From the NCBI GenBank assembly GCA_030639555.1, contig DAOWCM010000014.1:1-17193 (forward strand): 17,193 bases of DNA. Direction: 5' to 3'. The DNA comes from Candidatus Eiseniibacteriota bacterium (GTDB lineage: Bacteria; Joyebacterota; Joyebacteria; Joyebacterales; Joyebacteraceae). A program made the translations under genes and the position numbers. The number at the start of each line of letters is the position of its first letter. The first letter of the stretch is position 1. Of this stretch, positions 1 through 6,008 are shown one piece after another. A model generated the notes under the pieces. That model was not told the DNA's origin and ran no database searches. It saw only the letters and a program-made list of their open reading frames with translations.

Positions 1-228
1 GTCGATCTCGTAGATGGTGCAGATGTTCGCGTGACTGATCGCGGCGGCGGCTCGGGCCTCATGGATGAAGCGCACACGGGCCTCGGGATTGCTGTGGACA
101 CGGGAGGAGATGAACTTCAGCGCCACCTGGCGCTGGAGCTTCGTGTCCTCGGCACGGTAGACGACACCCATGCCTCCGCCGCCGAGTTCCTCAAGAATCC
201 TGTAGTGGCAGACTGTTTCGCCTATCAT
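1..228 (-). CDS. Serine/threonine protein kinase, N-terminal fragment
   Basis: The minus strand from the ATG at 228 is open to the window edge, giving 76 residues of the N-lobe of a eukaryotic-type (Hanks, Pkn2-like) protein kinase. Visible motifs are the glycine-rich ATP loop LGGGGMGVVY (residues 15-24), the ATP-anchoring lysine in VALKF (K38) and the alpha-C glutamate in HEARAAA (E57), followed by SHANICTIYEID, which is typical of bacterial kinases of this type. Such kinases phosphorylate Ser/Thr on target proteins, and many carry C-terminal sensor or membrane segments; that part lies outside the window. No strong Shine-Dalgarno is obvious. Its neighbour at 540-1172 is on the same strand but is separated by 311 bp with a hairpin, so it is probably a separate transcript. 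The family call is secure; function and full length are unknown. Confidence 0.93.
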   Translation of the reverse strand, partial: MIGETVCHYRILEELGGGGMGVVYRAEDTKLQRQVALKFISSRVHSNPEARVRFIHEARAAAAISHANICTIYEID

Positions 229-427
229 GACAGACACTCCGGGCGGTCCGGCATTGCACGCTCGCAGACGGTGGCTCGTCACAAGGGGCAGCGCCTGGGG
301 TTTGCTGTCCGCGAATCCCGTGGCCTGGATACACCCAATCCCATGCTATCTGATTGCCATTCAGATGTATAGCGGATTCTTCCGAACGACCCGCTGCGGG
401 GCACGTGCGGGCGTCCCTCGGCCCTCA

Positions 428-472
428 AGGCTCGGCACGGTCGGTACAGGAGGCTCGGCATGGTCGGTACAG
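428..472. repeat. Two-copy 23-bp tandem repeat
   Basis: The 22-base blocks at 428-449 and 451-472 differ at one position (C/T in GGCAC versus GGCAT), giving a 23-bp period. The repeat sits between the lipoprotein terminator hairpin and the kinase. It looks like a local slippage duplication; no function is apparent. Confidence 0.8.
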
Positions 473-476
473 TAAG

Positions 477-507
477 GAAGGCCGCCGGCACCTGGCCAGC
501 GGCCTTC
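477..507 (-). terminator. Terminator-like hairpin after the 540-1172 gene
   Basis: The arms GAAGGCCGC (477-485) and GCGGCCTTC (499-507) form a perfect 9-bp stem with a 13-nt loop, 33 bp past the stop of the minus-strand lipoprotein. On the minus strand the stem is followed by CTTACTG, so the U-tract is poor. It would end the 2100-to-540 transcript; strength is uncertain. Confidence 0.55.
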
Positions 508-539
508 GGGTGAGTTGTCGCACGCTCTTGATCCGCCGC

Positions 540-1172
540 CTACTCGCCGTACAGGTCGAAGACCTCCAGCCGGAGCGGCGAGACCACGTACATGTAGAAA
601 CGGCCCGTCCAGTCGAACTCGAGCATGTCCTGCGCGGTGGGCTCCGGGGCGCAGCTGTCGCCCTCCACCCAGAAAAACAGAACCGGGTCCAGACCGCTCC
701 TGAAGTCATCGAGAGCCGCGTTGAACAGGTTGACACCGGACGCATTGAGTTTGGCGCTGATCTCGCCGGCGCCGAGCGCGTCGTACAGCGACTGCTCGGA
801 GTAGTCGATGATGACCGACTCGGCCAGGCCGTACTGTATCCAGACGCTGCCCGAGATCTCCCAGTCGTGCCCCGGGTCCTCCAGCCAGGTCACCTCATAT
901 GAAGCCGACAGCAGCCTCGCGTCGGTGATGGCGGAGCGCTCGAGCGGCGGGTCGAAACCCTCCAGCGCATCGTCGATCCCCTCCGCGACGTCTACGATCT
1001 TGGGGTCGCCGACGTAGTCGGCCGAGTCCTCACGCGTCTCGAAGTCCATCTCGGCGTAGTTCCGGAGGACGATGTCTACCACTTTCTCGTGGAGCAGCTT
1101 GCACCCGGTGACGCCCGCGGCAAGGCCGAGGACGATCAGGAGTGCGATGATCCCTCTCATCTTGTTGTTCAT
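540..1172 (-). CDS. Predicted lipoprotein, unknown function
   Basis: This 210-residue protein has a lipoprotein signal peptide: basic start MNNKMR, hydrophobic core IIALLIVLGLAAG and lipobox VTGC with the lipidated cysteine at C24. The mature part is acidic and appears to be a single globular domain with alternating strand-like stretches. I recognise no family motif. A strong Shine-Dalgarno (AAGGAGGG, about 7 nt upstream) fixes the ATG at 1172. It starts 19 bp after the stop of the barrel-like gene at 1192-2100 with no promoter between them, so the two are almost certainly co-transcribed. A functional partnership in the outer membrane is plausible from the arrangement but is inference. A hairpin at 477-507 probably ends the transcript. 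Confidence 0.85.
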   Translation of the reverse strand: MNNKMRGIIALLIVLGLAAGVTGCKLLHEKVVDIVLRNYAEMDFETREDSADYVGDPKIVDVAEGIDDALEGFDPPLERSAITDARLLSASYEVTWLEDPGHDWEISGSVWIQYGLAESVIIDYSEQSLYDALGAGEISAKLNASGVNLFNAALDDFRSGLDPVLFFWVEGDSCAPEPTAQDMLEFDWTGRFYMYVVSPLRLEVFDLYGE

Positions 1173-1191
1173 GGTCCTCCCTCCTTGCTGG

Positions 1192-2100
1192 TTAGAATCC
1201 GAAGCCCATGCCGAAAGCGAAGCCGCTCTGCTCCGCGATGTTGTATTCGCCGTAGAGCGACACGACGGTCACCTGCGCGTGCAGACCGAGCGTCAGGTGG
1301 GCGGTCGACCGGGAGTCGAACTTGACCGACACGGGGTCGCCGTCCTCGTCGTCGTATTCGACGTCCATCTTGAACGTGTCCATCGAGAGCCCGGCGTACG
1401 GCTCGATGGTAGCGAACACCAACGGGAGTTTCATGCTGGCCTGCGCTCCGAACGAAAAGGCCGTGGCGTCTATCAGGTCGTCACCCAGCTTGAACCTCTG
1501 GTACATGATCCCCGCTGCAATGTCGACCGGAAGGCCGGGGAAATACTGGGAAATGCTGTGCCTGAGGCCGTAGCCCTGGAGGTCCACGTCGCCTATCTCG
1601 ACGTCGCCCGTGTCGAAGGCCATATAGCGGATCAGTGCCTCGGTGCCCTTGAACGACCCGATGCGTAGCTGTGGGGCCGCCAGCGCGAATGAAGCGAGGT
1701 CGAAACCGCCCGGGAACGCGAACGCCGTCCCGCCGTCACCATCGACGATGATGGCACCGGTCGGGCCGACCACGGTCGATGCATTATCCACCGTCGTCTC
1801 GGGGCTGAAGCCCATCTCCGTGGTGGCCATGAACGTCTCATCGTCATCCGAGAACAGGACCGCCATCAGCCCCACCTCGAGCGATACGTGGAGGCCCCCC
1901 TCGGGGACGTGGGCCGAGTGGAACAGCGCACTGTTCAGGTCGGCGCCGATCGCCCGAGCGAGGGGCTCGAGATAGCCCTCCGCATTGGCGCCCGTGTAGG
2001 TGGATATCGCGTCCCCGATCTGCGCCGACGCCGGAGCGGACGCGAGCAGAACCAGCACAACGCACCCCAGAGCCGCGAGGGAGCGGGTTCGAGCGACCAT
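1192..2100 (-). CDS. DUF6588-like outer-membrane beta-barrel candidate
   Basis: The protein has 302 residues. A Sec signal peptide is clear, with hydrophobic core ALGCVVLVLLA and cleavage after APASA (about residue 26). The mature start, QIGDAISTYTGANAEGYLEPL, and the later pattern of short amphipathic strands ending in GFAFGMGFGF with a terminal Phe resemble DUF6588 proteins of Bacteroidetes and related phyla. A terminal aromatic residue is typical of BAM-inserted barrels. The start ATG is supported by AAGGGAGGAT a few bases upstream. It is the first gene of a two-gene unit with the lipoprotein at 540-1172. No enzymatic motif is visible. The DUF assignment rests on recalled family appearance, not a search. 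The barrel topology is inferred. Confidence 0.8.
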   Translation of the reverse strand: MVARTRSLAALGCVVLVLLASAPASAQIGDAISTYTGANAEGYLEPLARAIGADLNSALFHSAHVPEGGLHVSLEVGLMAVLFSDDDETFMATTEMGFSPETTVDNASTVVGPTGAIIVDGDGGTAFAFPGGFDLASFALAAPQLRIGSFKGTEALIRYMAFDTGDVEIGDVDLQGYGLRHSISQYFPGLPVDIAAGIMYQRFKLGDDLIDATAFSFGAQASMKLPLVFATIEPYAGLSMDTFKMDVEYDDEDGDPVSVKFDSRSTAHLTLGLHAQVTVVSLYGEYNIAEQSGFAFGMGFGF

Positions 2101-2171
2101 GGAATCCTCCCTTTTCGTGGGCTTCGCCTGACTGCGCGAATTCCGAGCAACTGCACCCTCTGTATACTGTA

Positions 2172-2200
2172 GATAAACACTCCCAATGACTGTTCGTCAA
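2172..2200 (-). promoter_or_regulatory. Possible promoter for the 2100-540 unit
   Basis: On the minus strand, TTGACG (2200-2195) is followed after 17 bp by TTTATC (2177-2172). The -35 matches five of six consensus bases but the -10 only three. A TATACA a little further downstream is an alternative -10 without a well-spaced -35. It lies about 70 bp upstream of the gene start. Confidence 0.35.
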
Positions 2201-2317
2201 GCGTCTTCTGTATCGCCCGGGCGCCGGTCCACGGGGACGCGGTCCGGCAGACGCCTCCTGACCCCGCCGGGTGGTCACGATGTGCCCGTGCGCTCCTTAC
2301 TTCCGCCGAGAACCTCC

Positions 2318-2346
2318 TTGACAGTGCTTCCGGGATTGGCTAGCGT
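2318..2346 (+). promoter_or_regulatory. Sigma-70-type promoter of the ParA-CBM operon
   Basis: A perfect TTGACA at 2318-2323 is followed by a 17-bp spacer and TAGCGT at 2341-2346. Transcription would begin near 2353, leaving a leader of about 140 nt. The rest of the 2101-2492 gap holds no supported gene. Confidence 0.65.
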
Positions 2347-2435
2347 TTGGCCGTCCACACACTCATTGAGCAGAAGAGCACCCTGGCGAGCCGGACTCCC
2401 AGGTTTGGCGCGGGCGTTTCCAGCGACATGGCATG

Positions 2436-2457
2436 CCGCGCGCGGCCGCACGCGCGG
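2436..2457 (+). other. Hairpin in the ParA-CBM leader
   Basis: CCGCGCG (2436-2442) and CGCGCGG (2451-2457) can pair with an 8-nt loop, 35 bp ahead of the ParA start and upstream of its Shine-Dalgarno. It could affect mRNA stability or act as an operator. In such GC-rich DNA a 7-bp stem may also be coincidence. Confidence 0.35.
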
Positions 2458-2492
2458 GGCGGTGTGCGAATCCATCCACGGTGGGAGGTTCG

Positions 2493-3614
2493 ATGCGTTC
2501 AATCGCCATTGTGAACCAGAAGGGCGGTTGCGGGAAGACGACCACTGCAGTGAACCTGTCCTCGTTCCTCGCGGACATGGGGAAACGCGTGCTGCTCGTC
2601 GACTGCGACCCCCAGTCGCACGCATCGGTGGGTCTGGGCATTGAGACAGACCATCTCGAGAGGTCGACGTACGACCTTCTTATGGACCCCGGCGCCCGGG
2701 TCTCGGACATCGCGGTGCCGGCGACCGAGAACCTGGACGTCGTGCCCTCCAACGTCGTGCTCTCCGCTGTTGAGCAGCAGCTGTCGGGGCAGCCCGACAG
2801 AGAGAACAAGCTGCGATGGAAGCTCGACGCTGCGGCCGCCGACTACGACTACGTGTTTATCGATTGCCCCCCGAGCGTCGGGCTTCTGACCTTCAACGCG
2901 ATCGTCGCGGCGGGTGAGGCGATCATCGTAATGGAGCCGTCCTACTTCGCCCTTCACGGCGCGCTCAAGGTCATGGAGACCATCAAGCTCGTTCGCGATC
3001 AGTTGGGGATGAGGAAACGCGTAAGGGTGCTACTGACGATGTTCGACGGCCGGACCAGGTTCTCCAAGGAGTTCCTGCGGGAGGCGAGGACACGTTTCGG
3101 ACGGGAGATGTTCGAGACCATCATACGCAACACGGTGCGCTTCAGAGAAGCGGCCAACTGGGGTGTCTCCATCTCACATTACGCCAGGAGCTGCAAGGGA
3201 GCTCGCGACTACGAGCAGCTCGCCGGAGAGGTTCTGGCGGACGAAGCGGCGCTCGAGCAAGGTGACTTCGAGCCCGTGAGCGCGGTCCCCGATTCACAGC
3301 TCGCGCCGGGAATGGACGAGTGGATACTGGCGCAGCCGGGACCGCACTTCGTCGAGGGCGGAGTTCTCTTCTCACTCGTGGCACCGGAAGCGAACGATGT
3401 CGAGCTCGTCGGCAGCTTCAACAACTGGGACCGCGAGCACGGTGTGAAGCTGATGAAGAACAGCAACGGCGTCTGGCACGCCAAGCTGGACCTTGCTCCA
3501 GGCAGGCACCTCTACAAGTTCGTTATTGATGGGGCGTGGTGTGCGGACCCGGCCAACGAGAACAGGTCCGCACCGAACGAGGATTGCGTCGTCGAGGTCT
3601 ACCGCAGGGACTAG
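2493..3614 (+). CDS. ParA-family ATPase fused to a glycogen-binding CBM48/AMPK-beta-type domain
   Basis: The protein has 373 residues. Residues 1-255 are a complete ParA/Soj ATPase: deviant Walker A KGGCGKTT (10-17, with signature K10 and K15), Walker A' VLLVDCDPQ (33-41) and Walker B YVFIDCPP (120-127). After a short linker, residues about 288-371 form an E-set carbohydrate-binding domain very like the AMPK beta-subunit glycogen-binding module: VELVGSFNNWD, HLYKFVIDGAW, DPANENRSAPN. The residues that contact glucan in AMPK beta (two Trp, one Lys, one Asn) have counterparts at W312, W349, K342 and N355 or N357. ParA dimers bind DNA non-specifically and move or position cargo. The fusion suggests the cargo is an alpha-glucan, which is inference. 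The start is chosen at MRSIAIVNQKGG behind GGTGGGAGG; longer upstream readings add no conserved sequence. It is first in a three-gene operon, and a tandem repeat spans its stop. Confidence 0.93.
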   Translation: MRSIAIVNQKGGCGKTTTAVNLSSFLADMGKRVLLVDCDPQSHASVGLGIETDHLERSTYDLLMDPGARVSDIAVPATENLDVVPSNVVLSAVEQQLSGQPDRENKLRWKLDAAAADYDYVFIDCPPSVGLLTFNAIVAAGEAIIVMEPSYFALHGALKVMETIKLVRDQLGMRKRVRVLLTMFDGRTRFSKEFLREARTRFGREMFETIIRNTVRFREAANWGVSISHYARSCKGARDYEQLAGEVLADEAALEQGDFEPVSAVPDSQLAPGMDEWILAQPGPHFVEGGVLFSLVAPEANDVELVGSFNNWDREHGVKLMKNSNGVWHAKLDLAPGRHLYKFVIDGAWCADPANENRSAPNEDCVVEVYRRD

Positions 3615-3686
3615 GTCGAGGTCTACCGCAGGGACCAGGTCGAGGTTTGCAGCAGGGACCAGGTTGAGGTTTGTCGCAGGGATCAG
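3591..3686 (+). repeat. Four tandem 24-bp repeats spanning the ParA-CBM stop codon
   Basis: Four 24-bp units begin at 3591, 3615, 3639 and 3663, each starting GTCGAGGT or GTTGAGGT and ending CAGGGA(C/T)(C/T)AG. The first unit encodes the last residues VEVYRRD and the TAG stop of the ParA fusion. In units 2-4 the matching codon is CAG, so reading remains open in the same frame until TGA at 3720-3722. Units diverge progressively away from the gene. Because 24 is a multiple of 3, copy-number change keeps the frame. Confidence 0.93.
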
Positions 3687-3741
3687 ACAGAGACTCGCTC
3701 GAGAACGCAGCTTTGGATCTGACATCTCCGGACAGGGCGAA

Positions 3742-4710
3742 ATGGACGAGGACGCAGGCAGCAGCTCCCCGAAGACACTCGCAGGTGTTTCCCACCTCTT
3801 CTTCTCCAAGGTAGGGGAAAGCGCAGAGAAACCACCGGAGGCAGCGGCGCGCCCGGGCGACGGTCCCCCGGACGATGCGGATGTCGAGCGCCGCAGCGTG
3901 ATGATGGAGAGCGCACTGCAGCGCCGGACGCGGTTCTTCGTCGTGACGGGTGGCGACGATTCTCCCGGGAAGTCGACGATCGCCGTCAATCTGGCTCAGG
4001 CGCTGGTGCCGTTCGGCCGTGTGGCGATCTTCGATGCCGACCCCCGGATTCCCAACGCGCGGTACTTCCTCGGTCTTCCTTCGTGGCACTACCTGTCTCC
4101 TCTGACAGGCGGCGGAGCGCCCGCTCCGAACATCGTGACCGACGCGGGCGTTGTAGTCACCGACTGGTCGAGTGGGGGGAACGGAGAGAACGACGCGCTG
4201 GGCGCCGGCGGCGTGATCTACATGGACGTTCCGGAATCCGGGCGGACCCCCATGGACTTCGTTGTCGTCGATGTCCCCGTGTCCAGGACAGAACTGCTCT
4301 CGCGTCTCGCCGCGCACGCGTCGGCCTACATCGTGACGGCGCGACCCGGCCGCCGGGGCTTCGAGCACGCGTTCGTCGCCCTGAAGGGCGTCCGGCGCGC
4401 GTCCGGCCGGGATTGGGCCGCCCTCGTGGTCAACGGGGCCTCGAACGAGAACTACGCAAGGGCGTTCCACGCGAAGATAGAGGCCGCCGCGAAGCGTCTG
4501 TTGTCTGTGGACGTGCGCTTTCTCGGAGCCGTCCTTCCCGAGCCGGGACTCGGCGCGGAGCAGCGGGAGAGGGGCGCCATTGTTTCATCGCGTCCGGACG
4601 CCGCGTCAGCTCTGTCGCTCCGGCAAATAGCATCGAATGTGCTGGAACTGACGAAGAGCGACGGTCCGCGGGGAGGGGGAACTCGCCCGCAGAATCGCAG
4701 GGAGGATTGA
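3742..4710 (+). CDS. MinD/FlhG-like P-loop ATPase with altered Walker A
   Basis: The protein has 322 residues. The N-terminal 60 residues look disordered (rich in S, E, P, D). The ATPase domain follows: FFVVTGGDDSPGKSTIAVNL (65-84), IFDADPRIPN (96-105, a Walker A'-type segment) and FVVVDVP (173-179, Walker B). In ParA/MinD proteins the loop reads KGGxGK(T/S). Here the position of the signature lysine is aspartate (D72), while the P-loop K77 is kept, so nucleotide binding looks possible but standard dimer-coupled hydrolysis is doubtful. Later segments (YIVTARPGRRGFEHAF, AALVVNGA, VRFLGAVLPE) match the MinD/FlhG fold. ATG 3742 is the most plausible start, although its Shine-Dalgarno (GGACAGGG) is modest; the frame is open upstream through the repeats. 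It ends 2 bp before the next start, indicating translational coupling. A regulatory partner of the ParA fusion is a fair guess. Confidence 0.88.
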   Translation: MDEDAGSSSPKTLAGVSHLFFSKVGESAEKPPEAAARPGDGPPDDADVERRSVMMESALQRRTRFFVVTGGDDSPGKSTIAVNLAQALVPFGRVAIFDADPRIPNARYFLGLPSWHYLSPLTGGGAPAPNIVTDAGVVVTDWSSGGNGENDALGAGGVIYMDVPESGRTPMDFVVVDVPVSRTELLSRLAAHASAYIVTARPGRRGFEHAFVALKGVRRASGRDWAALVVNGASNENYARAFHAKIEAAAKRLLSVDVRFLGAVLPEPGLGAEQRERGAIVSSRPDAASALSLRQIASNVLELTKSDGPRGGGTRPQNRRED

Positions 4711-4712
4711 CC

Positions 4713-5618
4713 ATGACCGCGAGAATAGAACGGATCCAGCTGCCCGAGTCGGCTCAACTAAGAAGGGCGCTGGCAGCGAGGGCCGACAGCCTGCACCCCG
4801 GCGCCAGGGTGGTGGACGCTGACGTGCGGGGTCCGACCGGTGTTGATCTCCTGCTTGTGGACGACGACGGTCGGCCGGTCTTCGTCGATGTCGTGCTGGA
4901 CAGCGCGGGGGAGGTGCCGACCCGCATCTTCGATCACACACGATGGTACGAGCAGAACCGCCGGCTGTTTCTCAAGGCCTACACGAACGACGGTGTCGTC
5001 CGGATCGAGGACCCCGTCTTCGTGTTCGTCGCGTCGCGGTTCCCCGCGTCGGTCCTCGAGGTGGTCAGAGCGATGCCGGACGTACCGGTGCGGCTTGTCC
5101 GTGCGGAGTACTTCCTCATCGACGGGGCCGCGGAGGTCCTGCTCGAGGACATGACGCCTTCGGTTCAGGAGCGAATCAGCACGTCGGTGGCGCGACGGAC
5201 GGACGACGTGTCCGCTGGGGGTGAATCCACGCCCCGGGACATCATTGAGTCTGACGCCGTGCGGACGCTGCTCGCTCTCTTCACGTCGGGCGTCGACGGT
5301 CTGGACGGCCGGATCGCGACCACGGAATCCGATGAAGGCATCTCCTTTCGCATGGGCGACCGGAGGCTGGCTGACGTGGCTGTCTCCCCGGGCAGCTTCA
5401 CGGTGTCACCGGGCGATGGTCTCATCAATCCGATAGTGGTTTCGGACCGCGTGTCACTCGAGCGAGCGCTGAACTCCGTGGTGTCTCTGTTCGTCCGCGA
5501 GGAGCGGCCGAGGGACGGAGGGAACGGTCAGGGATCGGACGTTGAGTTGGCGGACGAGGAACGGTTGGTGCTGTCGGACATCTGGGGAGTGGGCGTCCAG
5601 GCGAGCGACGGGAGCTAG
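4713..5618 (+). CDS. Uncharacterised protein, possible degenerate PD-(D/E)XK-like fold
   Basis: The protein has 301 residues with no signal peptide or membrane segment. The segment GVDLLLVDDDGRPVFVDV (43-60) resembles the core of PD-(D/E)XK nuclease-like proteins (usually D-x(10-30)-ExK, as in NucS/DUF91-type proteins). Here the second acid is D59 and the lysine position is V61, so nuclease activity is unlikely. It is followed by a helical stretch around HTRWYEQNRRLFLKAY and a hydrophobic strand PVFVFVAS. Residues about 160-175 and 263-278 look like flexible linkers, flanking a second small domain. The start is fixed by GCAGGGAGG inside the end of the upstream ATPase gene, 2 bp after that gene's stop. 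A 15-bp hairpin closes the operon. I do not recognise a named family; the fold suggestion is tentative. As the last gene with two ParA/MinD ATPases it could be their adaptor. Confidence 0.85.
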   Translation: MTARIERIQLPESAQLRRALAARADSLHPGARVVDADVRGPTGVDLLLVDDDGRPVFVDVVLDSAGEVPTRIFDHTRWYEQNRRLFLKAYTNDGVVRIEDPVFVFVASRFPASVLEVVRAMPDVPVRLVRAEYFLIDGAAEVLLEDMTPSVQERISTSVARRTDDVSAGGESTPRDIIESDAVRTLLALFTSGVDGLDGRIATTESDEGISFRMGDRRLADVAVSPGSFTVSPGDGLINPIVVSDRVSLERALNSVVSLFVREERPRDGGNGQGSDVELADEERLVLSDIWGVGVQASDGS

Positions 5619-5707
5619 CCGGGACGCCGGCCTGCCGGCGCCGGCCGCTTCAGGGCGGTCGTGCGCGGCCTCACGCTCTCTGATGACCGAAGTGACTTCG
5701 AATGCAG

Positions 5708-5741
5708 GCAGAGAGCCGACCCGCATGGGTCGGCTCTCTGC
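5708..5741 (+). terminator. 15-bp perfect hairpin ending the ParA-CBM operon
   Basis: The arms 5708-5722 (starts GCAGAGAGCC) and 5727-5741 (ends GGCTCTCTGC) pair perfectly over 15 bp around the tetraloop GCAT. It is 90 bp past the last stop codon of the operon. No U-run follows (AAAGTCC), so it may be a 3'-end stabiliser or a factor-assisted terminator rather than a classic intrinsic terminator. Confidence 0.7.
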
Positions 5742-5754
5742 AAAGTCCGGGCAT

Positions 5755-5875
5755 GGCAGGCCCTGGCATGTAGGGGCCCGGCGTGTATGCGGGCCTGGCG
5801 TATGCGGGCTTGGGGGTATACGGGCCTGGCGTATGCAGGATTGGGGGTATACGGGACTGGTGAATCCGGGCATAG
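5755..5875. repeat. Minisatellite with nested 15/16-bp and 31-bp periods
   Basis: Two good 31-bp copies lie at 5786-5816 and 5817-5847, with a decaying third at 5848-5875. Each 31-bp unit is itself two half-units like TATGCGGGCCTGGCG and TATGCGGGCTTGGGGG. Weaker half-units extend upstream to about 5755. It encodes nothing convincing and lies between convergent genes. Confidence 0.85.
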
Positions 5876-5897
5876 AAAACGGGGCCGCGTTGGCCCC
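5875..5897 (-). terminator. Intrinsic terminator of the sigma-like gene
   Basis: Reading the minus strand, GGGGCC (5897-5892), a 5-nt loop and GGCCCC (5886-5881) form a GC stem followed by GTTTTC. It lies 112 bp past the stop of the gene at 6009-6545. The stem is only 6 bp, but composition and T-run fit a rho-independent terminator. Confidence 0.6.
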
Positions 5898-6008
5898 TTC
5901 ATAATGTTAATACCGGGAACCCCCCTGTGATGCGCAGTGTTTTTTCGCTCGGGGGGCGGTTTTTTCTCTCCACGCCGAAATCCGCGCTCAAGAGCGCCTG
6001 TAGCGGGC

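Larger units (their letters stand above)
229..539. other. Intergenic region, 311 bp
   Basis: No coding region is supported here. It should hold the minus-strand kinase promoter, but no convincing -35/-10 pair is visible. A small dyad, ATCTGA (348-353) and TCAGAT (361-366) with a 7-nt spacer, lies about 120 bp upstream of the kinase start and could be an operator. A two-copy tandem repeat and a terminator-like hairpin occupy the distal end and are listed separately. Confidence 0.5.
5619..6008. other. Convergent intergenic region rich in hairpins and repeats
   Basis: These 390 bp separate the ParA-CBM operon from the convergent sigma-like gene and contain no supported gene. They hold a 15-bp hairpin, a degenerate minisatellite, a minus-strand terminator, two T6 runs at 5941-5946 and 5961-5966, and a palindrome GCGCTC-AA-GAGCGC (5985-5998). 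Confidence 0.7.

Noticed and set aside
3591..3686. CRISPR array or parS/iteron cluster
   Set aside because: Units are 24 bp with no spacers, not palindromic, and partly protein-coding, so they are neither CRISPR repeats nor obvious ParB sites. Iteron function cannot be excluded, but nothing else suggests an origin.
3493..3741. An upstream extension of the MinD-like ATPase gene starting inside the ParA-CBM gene and running through the 24-bp repeats
   Set aside because: It would overlap the conserved glycogen-binding domain in another frame, and its sequence is repeat-derived and low-complexity. ATG 3742 gives a sensible protein without overlap.
3523..4470. A 315-codon minus-strand frame opposite the MinD-like gene
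   Set aside because: Composition is typical of the antisense of GC-rich coding DNA. The opposite strand carries clear ATPase motifs and the repeats produce its low-complexity end.
4083..4712. A 210-codon N-terminal extension of the 4713-5618 gene
   Set aside because: It lies in another frame of the ATPase gene and is Arg/Gly-rich with no conserved features. The ATG at 4713 has a proper ribosome-binding site.
2493..5618. Plasmid or prophage partition locus
   Set aside because: No ParB, replication protein, phage structural gene or parS-like dyads are present, and the surroundings (murJ, galE, tRNAs, envelope genes) look chromosomal.
5755..5875. CRISPR array
   Set aside because: Repeats are directly adjacent and degenerate, without unique spacers, and no cas gene is present.
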